The notes: generated from the letters alone by a model not told the origin. 64,000 nt of DNA from Branchiostoma floridae (GCF_000003815.2 NC_049981.1:28211107-28275106), one strand, 5' to 3'. Counted from the first letter of the stretch, positions 39,773 to 49,170 are shown. Translations and numbers: made by a program.

Positions 39773-40032
39773 TTACGTCTCTAAGAACGTTGCTGCATAT
39801 GGATTGACCTCAGCCAGGACGGACTTGAGCTCTGCACACCCCCAGGTGCCTTTAGTCGCGATGATGTCGAGCAGCTTGCGCGCTTGCTCATGGCGAACAC
39901 TGTGTGACTTGATAAGTTCCATCTCTTCATTATTGATGACACAGCGGGAGTATAGGTGGTCCAAGACGGGTTCGGGGTACATTAGGGCGTCAACTAGCCG
40001 CACGCGGTTGGTCCTTAGCAGGGTGTTGATTT
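39773..40032 (-). CDS. kinase/TIR/death/CARD gene, terminal exon (CARD)
   Basis: The exon opens after CTACTTTCATAG in phase 1, matching the phase-1 end of the previous exon, and stops at TAA 39773-39775. The 85 residues form a CARD. Helix 1 is TLLRTNRVRLVDAL, helix 2 PEPVLDHLYSRCVI, helix 3 begins NNEEMELIKS, helix 4 is RHEQARKLLDIIATKG, then helices 5-6 reach FLET at the C-terminus. CARDs assemble with other CARDs (caspases, RIPK2-, Apaf-1- or MAVS-type proteins) in apoptosis and innate immunity. Its position at the extreme C-terminus, after a death domain, makes this a multi-adaptor tail. The splice acceptor lies within a unit of the adjoining minisatellite. The CARD call is strong; the partner is unknown. 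Confidence 0.82.
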
Positions 40033-41165
40033 CTATGAAAGTAGCAAACACAACAGTCATGTCCATGAAAGTAGCAAACGCAACAGTCATGTCTATGAAA
40101 GTAGCAAACTGGCTAGTCATGTCCATGAAAGTAGCAAACTGGCTAGTCATGTCTATGGAAGCAGCAAATAGGCTAGTCATGTCTATGGAAGCAGCAAATA
40201 GGCTAGTCATGTCTATGAAAGTAGCAAACAGGTTAGTCATGTCTATGGAAGCAGCTATAGGCTAGTCATGTCTATGAAAGTAGCAAATAGTCATGTCTAT
40301 GAAAGCAGCTATAGGCTAGTCATGTCTATGAAAGCAGCAAACAGGTTAGTCATGACTATGGAAGCAGCAAATAGGCTAGTCATGTCTATGAAAGTAGCAA
40401 ATAGGCTAGTCATGTCTATGAAAGCAGCAAATAGGCTAGTCATGTCTATGGAAGCAGCAAATAGGCTAGTCATAGGAAATCTATGAAAGTAGCAAATAGG
40501 CTAGTCATGTCTATGAAAGCAGCAAATAGGCTAGTCATGTCTATGAAAGTAGCAAATAGGCTAGTCATGTCTATGAAAGTAGCAAATACGCTAGTCATGT
40601 CTATGAAAGTAGCAAATAGGCTAATCATGTCTATGAAAGTAGCAAATAGGCTAGTCATGTCTATGAAAGTAGCAAATACGCTAGTCATGTCTATGAAAGT
40701 AGCAAATAGGCTAGTCATGTCTATGAAAGTAGCAAATAGGCTAGTCATGTCTATGGAAGCAGCAAATAGGCTAATCATGTCTATGAAAGTAGCAAATAGG
40801 CTAGTCATGTCTATAGAAGCAGCAAATAGGCTAGTCATGTCTATAGAAGCAGCAAACAGGCTAATCGTGTCTATGAAAGTAGCAAATAGGCTAGTCATGT
40901 CTATGAAAGTAGCAAATAGGCTAGTCATGTCTATAGAAGCAGCAAAAAAGGCAAGTCATGTCTATGAAAGTAGCAAATAGGCTAGTTATGTCCATGAACG
41001 AGGCAAATGCGGTTATCATGTCTGAAAGTAGCAAATAGACTAGTCCTGTCTGTGAAAGTAGAAAATATTCTAGTCATGTCTGTGAAAGTAGAAAATATGT
41101 TAGTCATTTCTGTGAAAGGATCAAACATGTTAGTCATCTCTTTGAAAGGAGCAAACATGCCAGTC
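40033..41165. repeat. 30-bp minisatellite filling the intron before the CARD exon
   Basis: The unit is CTATGAAAGTAGCAAATAGG followed by CTAGTCATGT, 30 bp, about 35 copies, well conserved at 40030-41000 and more diverged (GTGAAAGTAGAAAATATTCT..) to about 41165. It occupies nearly the entire 1.17-kb intron (40033-41199). On the minus strand each unit contains TACTTTCATAG, the same string that serves as the 3' splice site of the terminal exon. Long open frames on both strands (MSMKVANRLV and MTSLFATFID repeats) follow from the 30-bp period and are not genes. Confidence 0.93.
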
Positions 41166-41199
41166 ATGCAAGGATACATGAGTCCCACTGTCAACTTAC

Positions 41200-41494
41200 C
41201 TGCTGGTGGCTGGTGCTCCTCGTACTGTTGCCGCTGTGTTTCACCTTGACCTCCTGGTACAGCGGCCTGCACCTGACTCTGACCTCTCACATCTGACCCC
41301 TGATCATCTGGTACGGTGGCCTGCACCAGACCTTCATCTCTCGTACATGACCCCTGACCTTCCGGTACGTTGGCCTGCACCTGTTCCTGATCTCTAGCAC
41401 ATGACCTCTGCCCTCCCGTCACGGCTGCTACCACCTGCTGCAGCCGCACGTCAGTGGCGCATGCGCCGTGGTGCATGCACCAGCACTCCAGGAC
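41200..41494 (-). CDS. kinase/TIR/death/CARD gene, exon with death-domain end and repeat linker
   Basis: Acceptor CTTTCTACAG, donor GTAAGT, phases 0 to 1. The first ~25 codons (VLECWCMHHGACATDVRLQQ then VVAAV) complete the death domain begun in the previous exon: helices 5-6, with the typical 'LL..W' and 'AT...LQ..' pattern. The remaining ~70 codons are a low-complexity linker of three imperfect ~18-residue repeats of the type RDQEQVQANVPEGQGS, rich in Gln, Val, Pro and Gly. It ends at HQPPA before the CARD exon. The repeats are visible in the DNA too, so the linker length probably varies between alleles. Confidence 0.78.
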
Positions 41495-41745
41495 CTGTAG
41501 AAAGGTCAAATATTCAAACAGATTTTAAGGTGCTGAATGAGCTGATCAAGTGTACAGGTTTGAATATATAGTTCCATGCCATGTATACGTTGAACACAAT
41601 GTGACGTCACCATGCACTTAGCATGCCATTCGAAATTACGAAAATGAACGCGAGAAAGTCAGGAAACTGACAAACAAGGTGTCACTGTGTCTTTCTCTTA
41701 TTATGTAGATGGACTGGAACAAAGGAGTCAAAAAGATGAACAGAC

Positions 41746-41897
41746 CTGAATCAGTCTGGCCCGGCTGCCTCCAAACTCCTGCTTGATGTCTGTGAGGACC
41801 TCTGGTGGGAGGCGCAGCATTGCAGCCACCGTGTTCACTGTGTGCTCTAACAGTGGCATCTGGTCAGCCCAGCCTCTGACGTCTCTGGTCGTCAGAC
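41746..41897 (-). CDS. kinase/TIR/death/CARD gene, death-domain exon 1
   Basis: The 152-nt exon starts after GTGACACAG (phase 1, matching the TIR exon) and ends CAG before GTCTGT. It encodes LTTRDVRGWADQMPLL, then EHTVNTVAAMLRLPPEV and LTDIKQEFGGSRARLIQ. These match helices 1-4 of a death domain: Trp in helix 1, 'AMLRLP.E.L.DI' in helices 2-3, and the R-x-x-L-I-Q run before the 'VLECW' of the next exon. Death domains form helical assemblies with other death-domain proteins (MyD88, IRAK, FADD, RIPK1 types). Together with the flanking TIR and CARD this indicates a cytoplasmic immune or apoptotic scaffold. Confidence 0.78.
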
Positions 41898-42269
41898 CTG
41901 TGTCACCTGGTCACGAAGGACGATTTGTAAGTACTCATTTGTCACATTTTACCGATCCTGTATCGCAATCAATGTTACATGTTACAGCATGCATATGCAA
42001 TCTTGAAGTACAGTGAAACCAAGAAAGATCCTCTCCTTCTCAGAGCCGATATACCTTTGAAAGGCTCCACTAAATCGGGCTGAGATTTCCACTGAAATAA
42101 TGTTTAGGTAAAGTCAGATTGTCTGATAGCTGGTCAGACGCCACGCCCACAAAAGTGAAACCTCAGCCTAATTTAGTAGAGTCTCCCCAGTGTGAATTAC
42201 ATGGGCCGCTAGCGAAGCTCTTCGTAGAAGAATGAGAAGGTCATCTGCGATATAGTAGTTTACCCCTAC

Positions 42270-42696
42270 CTGTCTGACTGCCGACTGCCCGATACAGTCG
42301 TCTATGGAAGCCACTTGTCCCTAGACGGAGAACACAGAAGTTGCAGAGGATAAACGGGATCTCATCGTTGCCAATTTGTACTGGGATCAGGCGCCTCCTG
42401 CACGTCTGCTCACGTGTCTCCAGCAGTCCCGTCAGAAAGGTGGCGATCCGGAAGGACGCAGTGCTCGGCCTGTTCTCCTGCATGTCCCGGATGACGGCGG
42501 GCGTGAGGACGGCCACGGCGTGCTGGCTGTTCTCAAATGAGTGGCGGAAACTCGTCATCTTGTCCTCCACCCCGTCACGGTGCGGGTCAAAAACGTGCAG
42601 CCCCCAGGTACGCCTCAGGAGTTGGGCCACCTGCATCACCTGGGCAATGTCAGGGTCAGCCTCGTCATAGAAGATCACTGCAGGGTAGGATGGGAC
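42270..42696 (-). CDS. kinase/TIR/death/CARD gene, TIR-domain exon
   Basis: Acceptor CCACCACCCAAG, donor ACAG/GTAGGG, phases 0 to 1, 142 codons. The fold order fits TIR: betaA YPAVIFYDEADPD (box 1), helix A AQVMQVAQLLRRTW, betaB GLHVFDP, BB-loop HRDGVEDK (box 2, without the usual Pro-Gly), helix B SFRHSFENSQ, betaC HAVAVLTPAV, helix C SFRIATFLTGLL, betaD RRLIPVQIG, and the terminal FHRRLYRAV (box 3). The 'W-C-x-x-E' helix-C motif of receptor and NADase TIRs is missing. This suggests a scaffolding rather than an enzymatic TIR, but this is inference. One exon encodes the whole domain, which would ease domain shuffling. Confidence 0.75.
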
Positions 42697-42859
42697 CTTG
42701 GGTGGTGGGGAGAGAGAGGATAAATCAAGACAAGACTTGGCATGACAAAACTTTGTCGACTTCCAACAGTACCGATATCTTAAATGATAAATTTCCAACG
42801 TCGTCACAAATGGGGAAAACAAAAGCGAAGACATATGGATAAAAGAAAAGAAAACATAC

Positions 42860-44221
42860 TTGTGGGTCTGCCCGAGGCTGCGCCATTGCAGTAACGACTT
42901 CCCCTGCTGCTGACGTGTTCTGCTCTTGTTGTGCAGTCTCAGCTGTTTGCAGGCCGACATCGCCGACAGGTCCAGCTTCGTTGAGGTGCTGGTCAGTGAC
43001 ACCTTGTGAAATGATTTCCGATTGGTGCTGTAATGTTTGTTCACTAGACAAGGTCTGCGATTGGTGCTGTGTTGTGGAGTCGACTCCTAACCCATCATTG
43101 TCTCCGTCCTCTGCCATCAAGTCGCTGTTGGGGCGCTCTATCCGTTCTCCCATAGGCACCTTGACCGATGTTTCGTCATCGGAGTCAAATGAAGATGAAA
43201 TGTGATCTTCATCTCTGTAGGTCTCGGTTGTGTCCGACTGTGCGTCGGTCCTTGTACTTTGCTGTGCTTCTGACTGGACATCCAGACTCGGATCTGGCTG
43301 CAGTTTACCCCTATATTGGACGGTGACCGGCTCAGCTGATTCATCTTCAAATTCATCTTCAGTTTCTCCATGACGACCTTGGCAGGCGTCTCGGTTGGTC
43401 GGATCTGTCTGGTCGTGCGTCGTGCTGAAGCCAACTTGCTGCTGGTCTGGTTGAGGACACGGTGTGGCCATATTAGAACTTAACTGGTGCCCTGCATCTT
43501 CTTCTTTTGCATTGACTCCAGACTCGTGGTCTGTCAGTAGCTTGGCTGGCCGTTCTGGAAAGTCCAGGTGAACCTGAGCCAGCCCTGCAAGTGCCTCAGC
43601 TACCTCCTCAGCTGCCTCAGATGGCTCCTCAGCTGCCTCAGATGGCTCATCAGCAGACTGACCCCCTGCAGCGCCTGATTCGCACTGGCTGCCGTCATGG
43701 CTCATCTGGTCGTCTGTAAAGGATGACTCAGAGAAGCCCTCGTCACGAGTTAGGGTCTGTGCCGAGCATCTGTTGTTGCCGATGTGCGAACTGTTCACCT
43801 CCCTCACAGAGCCTGAGGAAGACGCGTTTTCCCTGACGCTCGCTGACCCACTGACATGTGATTCGGATGACTTGATCTTCTCTTGATCATCTACATGTGA
43901 TCCTGAGGGTTTAGACTTTCCATTGGAGTTTTCCTTGTGCCCACCCTGTTTGGTCACGGGGGTTTGCTTACGGGACGTCTGCAGACCAGCCCCGCGTTGG
44001 GGCATTCGAGAGACACGTGGAGACACCCGAGAGACACCTGGGGACACCTGAGAGACACGTGGGGACAGCCGTGTACTTTGTGGGGATATCCGTTGCTCTC
44101 CGTGCCTTGTATTTGCGGCTTCTCGGGGTGACAGGCCGCTACCTTCCCCGGAGGACAGACCTGCTGAGACCGGCTCACGACGCGGTGTCCGTACTCGGGT
44201 GCTGACCCTCAGGGCGTCTGT
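42860..44221 (-). CDS. kinase/TIR/death/CARD gene, large acidic/Ser-rich linker exon
   Basis: A 1362-nt, phase 0/0 exon (acceptor ATTGAACAG, donor CAA/GTATGT) with 454 open codons. It has no globular domain that I recognise. It begins with a basic Ser-Pro-Arg region that includes 7-residue repeats (LSPRVSQ, VSPGVSR, VSPRVSR). A long Ser/Glu/Asp/Gln-rich, probably disordered region follows, with an EEPSEAAEEPSEAAEE repeat near the middle and several S-D/E clusters suited to phosphorylation. It occupies the place of the intermediate domain of RIP kinases, between kinase and death-fold modules. I looked for a RHIM core (I/V-Q-x-G) and found none. Confidence 0.7.
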
Positions 44222-44669
44222 CTGTTCAATACAGAAAAGCTGGCATTAACTACTGTGATGTTGAGTTCGCAAGCCTCCCTGCAGCTGGTGTCCATTGGGC
44301 CCATATCTATGAATGAATGATTTACCGCGGCACTTCAATGAAAACATTTTGCACTTTTTTACATGTTCGTTGATGCACATCGTTGATACACATGGAGTAC
44401 ATGTATTAAAAGCTAATGATGTGATTACACTTAAGTATCTTTTAAAACTTACTAAATATCTAAGCAACATCTTCTCCCATTCACTCACCCACACGCAACG
44501 TATCAACCCACCAAGAGGCTCTGCAGATAGCCGAATGAAGCAACATCGAGTTTAAATAAACAAACCACGTCCACACCAGTCTCTATAGTCCGCCCATATT
44601 CGCATATTTTTTAATACGTCGTGAACATGTACAACAGGAGAATATTATGGTTAGGTGAGGTCATCTTAC

Positions 44670-44758
44670 CAGCTTTTTTCTTGCTTCATTTTCAGCCGTT
44701 CTCAGCTGATCAGCCGACCACTGTACATCACTCTTTGTCATCATGCGACGCAGAATGC
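44670..44758 (-). CDS. kinase/TIR/death/CARD gene, post-kinase exon
   Basis: An 89-nt exon (acceptor TTCTTGCAG, donor CTG/GTAAGA, phases 1 to 0) encoding GILRRMMTKSDVQWSADQ, then LRTAENEARKKL. The first residues complete the last helix of a protein-kinase C-lobe started in the neighbouring exon ('RPAMSGILRRM', compare 'RP.F..IL..L' in kinase subdomain XI). The rest is a charged helix leading into the linker. Phases fit both neighbours. Confidence 0.65.
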
Positions 44759-45032
44759 CTGCAAGAAAAAGGAAGGGTGATTAGATCTCTAAAAATAGAA
44801 AAATCATTACTGACACTCACAACGAGGCTGTCAGGATCTACTGTTAACAGCAAAGTGAGTGTCACAAAGACGTTTCCAGGGATAGGATAGTGAATCTCTA
44901 ACACCGAACTCACAACATAGATGTCGGTGCCTTGACCTGTTGTTATCCATGTGGATGAGTAGTTCTGGCCCAGTAGCTTAAGTGAAAGTACACAATCAAC
45001 ACACAGACGACCTGTACAGTAAAACCAGATAC

Positions 45033-45106
45033 CTGACATGGCAGGCCTGTCGGCTGGATGCTGCCTCCATGCCTCTGTAGTGATGTTCCTCATGGTGAGC
45101 GGGCAC
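45033..45106 (-). CDS. kinase/TIR/death/CARD gene, kinase subdomain XI exon (cut by gap)
   Basis: Directly after the gap the minus strand reads CPLTMRNITTEAWRQ, then HPADRPAMS, and reaches a donor GTATCT in phase 1. 'CP......ITTEAW..HPADRPAMS' matches subdomains X-XI of tyrosine-kinase-like/RIP-type kinases ('C...DP..RP.F'), including the invariant Arg. The ATP-binding and catalytic parts would lie upstream, in the gap or beyond the retrotransposon, and are not seen here. I cannot tell whether a full kinase domain exists or only this remnant. Confidence 0.55.
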
Positions 45107-45227
45107 NNNNNNNNNNNNNNNNNNNNNNNNNNNNNNNNNNNNNNNNNNNNNNNNNNNNNNNNNNNNNNNNNNNNNNNNNNNNNNNNNNNNNNNNNNNNNN
45201 NNNNNNACTTTTTAGAGGGGGATGCCT

Positions 45228-48056
45228 CTACGAGTTCAGATACCAGGCACTGTAGAGCTTTGTAGTGGGGAGGGGCATCGGGGAGTGGGGCATGTTATTG
45301 GACCATGTTGACGGGTCGAAACGTCTAATGAAAATACCGAGCCAGTACCTGGCGAGCTGCACCCAAGGTAAGTCTTCCTGGGACATGATGTCCGAGAAAG
45401 GCCGACTGTACAGACATTTTGCCTTCTTTGCTATGTCGATTAGGCCCCAGCCGCCCTTCTCAGGAGGAAGGTAGATGGTATTTCGGCTGATCATCTCACG
45501 CTTTTTGTCCCAGAAAAAGGCGAACAGTGCGGTATTGATTTCCTTCATGACCGAATCAGGAGGGGTGAACACCGACGCCAGGTACCACAGTTTGGCTGTG
45601 GCTAGAGAGTTTGCCACTGTCACTTTGCCTGTAAAGGAGAGGGATCTGGCTCCCCATCCTTGTAAGGTTTCAACAAATTTGCGTTTACCATCCTTCCAGT
45701 TGGTTAGGGGCATGTCAATGTTGCCAAAGACCCCACCAAGCAGACGGATGGACCCAGATGTCCATTTTATTTGTACAGGGGTGTCTGGTCTATTTCTCCA
45801 TTTCCCCAGCCATAACCCCTCACACTTGTCTAGGTTCAACATTGAGCCTGAGCCTCTGTTGTACAGCCCGACAAGGTCAAACAGCCTGACGATAGAGTCG
45901 TCTGATGTCAGGAAGGCAGAGTTATCATCTGCATACAGAGACATTTTGGCTTCGTAGCCGCCTGGGAGTTTTACTCCATGCACCTCAGAGTCTTTGCGGA
46001 CTGTCGCCGCAAACGGCTCAAGAGAGATTGCATACAACAGTGGCGAAAGTGGGCATCCCTGCCGCACTCCCCTTGTTAGGGCGAAGGGAGACGACAGGGA
46101 GCCATTCACCAAAACGGAACTGGAGATGTCGTTGTAAAGTATTGAAACCCACTTCCGAAAGGAAGGTCCAAATCCCATTCGTGCGAGAGTCTGTTGTAGA
46201 AAGGAGATGTTGACACGGTCAAAGGCTTTTGCTTGATCAAGGGAGACAATAGCACATTCGATGTTGTTGTTATTTGCGTAAACAACTATGTCTCGTGTGA
46301 GTCGGAGGTTGCACTGGATCGACCTTCCTGGTACACCACAGGTTTGGTCCGGGTGCAACACCGACGCTATTACAGACTGAAGGCGGTTATTAAGAACTTT
46401 AGTCAAAATTTTGTAGTCGGTGTTTAGGAGGGAGATTGGTCTCCTGTTCTTGGGGTCCAATTCGTCTCCCTTCTTTGGCAACAGTGTCAAAACCCCAAAC
46501 TTCTGGCTGGAGGAAAGTTCTCCAGCATCAAGAGCTTCTTGAAACACCTTCAGGAGGTCGTCGGCAATCAGATGCCAGAAGGTCGTGTAGAACTCTTTGG
46601 GTNNNNNNNNNNNNNNNNNNNNNNNNNNNNNNNNNNNNNNNNNNNNNNNNNNNNNNNNNNNNNNNNNNNNNNNNNNNNNNNNNNNNNNNNNNNNNNNNNN
46701 NNNNNNNNNNNNNNNNNNNNNNNNNNNNNNNNNNNNNNNNNNNNNNNNNNNNNNNNNNNNNNNNNNNNNNNNNNNNNNNNNNNNNNNNNNNNNNNNNNNN
46801 NNNNNNNNNNNNNNNNNNNNNNNNNNNNNNTGTCCCATTGAGTCTCGTATGGCACAGATCCTGTTCTTCTTGCCGTTGGAAGCGGCCTGCTTTAGAAAGA
46901 AGGACGTGCACTTTTCCCCCTCCTCAAATTGTTTGATTCGGGATCTGACGATGGCGCCCTGAGCTTCAGAGGTTGCCAACTCTGACAGTGCGTCTTTCGT
47001 GGCCTTATATTGTCTCAGGACATCAGGTGAGACCGCACCAGCATTAAGCTGGTTGGTCAGATCCCCTAAAGTGTTGTTCAGTTGGTAACGAGCTTCTCTT
47101 TTGTCTTTGGCTATCTTACATGAGTGCTTAATAAACAAGGAGCGGGTTCGGTCTTTGACGTCATCCCACCAAGATCTCAGGGAAGGGTAACCCAACTTCA
47201 AAGTCTGCCAGTCCTTGTAGGACGCAGTGAAGTCCGACTGGACTTCTTTGTTCTTTAGGATGGAAACATTGCACTTCCACATGGAAGACTTCTTTTTAGC
47301 TGTTGGAAGCACATCGATTCCCACACAATCGTGGTCTGTGAAGTATGCAGGCCGGAAAAAATGGCCAGAGACGGGCAGATTGTTGGATGAGTAAAGTCTA
47401 TCCAGTCGGCATGCTACAGCGTTATCAGGTTGACGCCACGTATATACGCGCCCATCCGGATTCAGCTGCCTCCACGAGTCGTGTAGGTTGTGACTAGCAC
47501 AGAGGTTCTTTAGAATTTTCGAACCTCCAGAACTACGACTTGGATTCCCCCCTCTTTTATCTAGGCTGGGAGACTCAATGCAGTTGAAATCCCCACAAAG
47601 GACCGTGGACTCAGAGTTGGATAAGAAATTGCCTAGACCACGGAAAAATGTGGATCGTTCAGCTGCATCATTCGGTGCGTATACGTTGCACACTCGAAGA
47701 GAGCGCGTGCCGTCAGCCAGGACTGCGGAAACTACGCGACCCTCATCATCGCAGAATTTCTTAGTTATTTTCAAGTCAAGGGATGGGGAAAGCAGGATGC
47801 CTACACCTCTAGAATTGGGCGTACCAAGGCTCCATAGGGCCTGCCCTCCCCATTCCTTTTCCCACTTAGTAGTTTCATCCACATGTGTAATGTGACTCTC
47901 TTGCAGGCAAACAATATCAAATTTGTGTTGTCTGCAAAAGTCGTATACCTGTTTGCGTTTGTTGGGATTGCGCATCCCACAAACGTTTAAGGTTGCTATA
48001 ACCACCATCGTTAACATAAAGAAGGCATTGAGCCTATGCATATTTTGGGGCATCAT
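45228..48056 (-). pseudogene. retrotransposon ORF2: endonuclease-reverse transcriptase, 3' frameshifted
   Basis: About 942 codons including unknown residues in a gap (46603-46830). The endonuclease motifs are in order: CLQESHI (E53), NVYAPND, CGDFNCIESP (residues ~154-163), CRLDRLYSS and FTDHDCVGIDV. The reverse transcriptase shows LLPKKGDELDPKNRRPISLL, SLDQAKAFDRV, TRGVRQGCPLSPLLYA and the YADD catalytic box (about 45920-45935). Such proteins nick the target DNA and copy the element's RNA at the nick. The frame ends at a premature TAG at 45228-45230. An overlapping frame continues with protein-like sequence from about 45250, indicating a one-base deletion. The copy is therefore probably dead. 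Confidence 0.85.
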
Positions 48057-48838
48057 TATAGAGATTCTCCAGATGACGTGAACTCGTCGATGGCTAGCTC
48101 TCCTGATAAGGGAAGGTCGTAACCGGGACTATGAGGGCCCTTCGTTACTGTCGACGGCTCACTCTTTCTTTTTGGGCTGACTTCTTCGTCGGAAGGCGCA
48201 GGCCTTTTAGAGGTCTGCTGGTCGACTTCCATCGCGTCAGATGACGGGTCTCCAGTATGTGGGGCCTTCTTCTTGGCCACCACATTTTTGACTGGTGTCT
48301 GAGGCTCTTCGACCTCGTTGTTCTGTTTGCGGCCATTTTTGGCCTTGCCCTTGCGCTTCTTGCGTTTCTTGTTGCGAGGATGGGTTGTTTCTTGCTCCCC
48401 GTTTGGTTCAATGCGCTCCGCAGAGCTCGGAGATGGTTGGGTTGCTTCAAGAAGCAGCTCCCTTTCTAGCTCCCTTTCTTTCTCCGTCAGTTCGTCAGAG
48501 GAAGCAAATTCCTCGGCGGAATCATCTTCCCCGCTCTCCTCCGACCCGGAGTCGCTGGAGTCAGTCTCGTTTGTTTGCTCACTCTGACTCTTACCACTGG
48601 AGACAGTCTCGTTTACTTGAGACTGCTCACTCTGACCAGGGGTCTTAGCACTGGCCACGGTTGCCTCAGCAGCCGGACCGCTGGTCCACTTATTGTCAGG
48701 CAGCAGTTTGTTGGCATATGAAGTAGGGCACCGACGTGCGGTGTGTCCCTCCTTGCCGCACTGATTACAGACTACTTGATTGCTGCATTCCGCAGAGGTA
48801 TGCCCAATCAGGTGGCATTTTGTACAAACTAACCGGGT
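48056..48838 (-). pseudogene. retrotransposon ORF1: zinc-knuckle nucleic-acid-binding protein, C-terminal part
   Basis: About 260 open codons. At the start are two CX2CX4HX4C knuckles, CTKCHLIGHTSAEC and CNQCGKEGHTARRC (48728-48825), the RNA-binding motif of Tx1/L1-type ORF1 proteins. A long Ser/Glu-rich tail follows, with a basic patch (RNKKRKKRKGKAKNGRK), ending GESL-stop. TGA and TAA close this frame at 48839-48844, just before the gap, while another frame is open there, so a frameshift is likely. The stop codon overlaps the ORF2 start as TAATGA. Confidence 0.75.
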
Positions 48839-49107
48839 TTATCATCTTGAAGAAGGTCGTATGTTCAACNNNNNNNNNNNNNNNNNNNNNNNNNNNNNNN
48901 NNNNNNNNNNNNNNNNNNNNNNNNNNNNNNNNNNNNNNNNNNNNNNNNNNNNNNNNNNNNNNNNNNNNNNNNNNNNNNNNNNNNNNNNNNNNNNNNNNNN
49001 NNNNNNNNNNNNNNNNNNNNNNNNNNNNNNNNNNNNNNNNNNNNNNNNNNNNNNNNNNNNNNNNNNNNNNNNATGATAGAAGATCTCTCTTGAGAAGTAC
49101 GATCACC

Positions 49108-49170
49108 GGTACTCCTGGCGAAGTCTCTGTGGAGCAATCGGCAGTTTGCTGGTTCGAGTCCACCAAGGGA
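49108..49170 (+). repeat. tRNA-like (A-box/B-box) remnant, possible SINE
   Basis: TGGCGAAGT at about 49115 resembles a Pol III A box. GGTTCGAGTCC (49150-49160) is a perfect B box at normal spacing. The arms do not fold into a full cloverleaf, so this is more likely a SINE or pseudo-tRNA than a functional tRNA. Confidence 0.3.

Larger units (their letters stand above)
45207..48869 (-). mobile_element. bicistronic L1/Tx1-like non-LTR retrotransposon, decayed
   Basis: An element with ORF1 (two CCHC zinc knuckles) followed by ORF2 (APE-type endonuclease plus reverse transcriptase), the order typical of L1/Tx1-type LINEs. It is interrupted by a gap inside ORF2 (46603-46830) and bordered by gaps at both ends (45107-45206 and 48870-49072), so termini and target duplication cannot be seen. 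Both ORFs show frame damage. It lies beside the kinase exon of the TIR/death/CARD gene, in the same orientation. Confidence 0.85.

Noticed and set aside
39773-40980. MSMKVANRLV / MTSLFATFID repeat proteins
   Set aside because: By-products of the intronic 30-bp minisatellite. Only the CARD-coding part of the minus-strand frame (39773-40032) is supported.
42860-44221. RHIM motif in the linker of the kinase/TIR/death/CARD gene
   Set aside because: VTVQYRG was the nearest string, but it does not fit the I/V-Q-x-G core.
49108-49170. Functional tRNA gene
   Set aside because: The B box is good, but acceptor and anticodon arms do not pair; kept only as a tRNA-like remnant.
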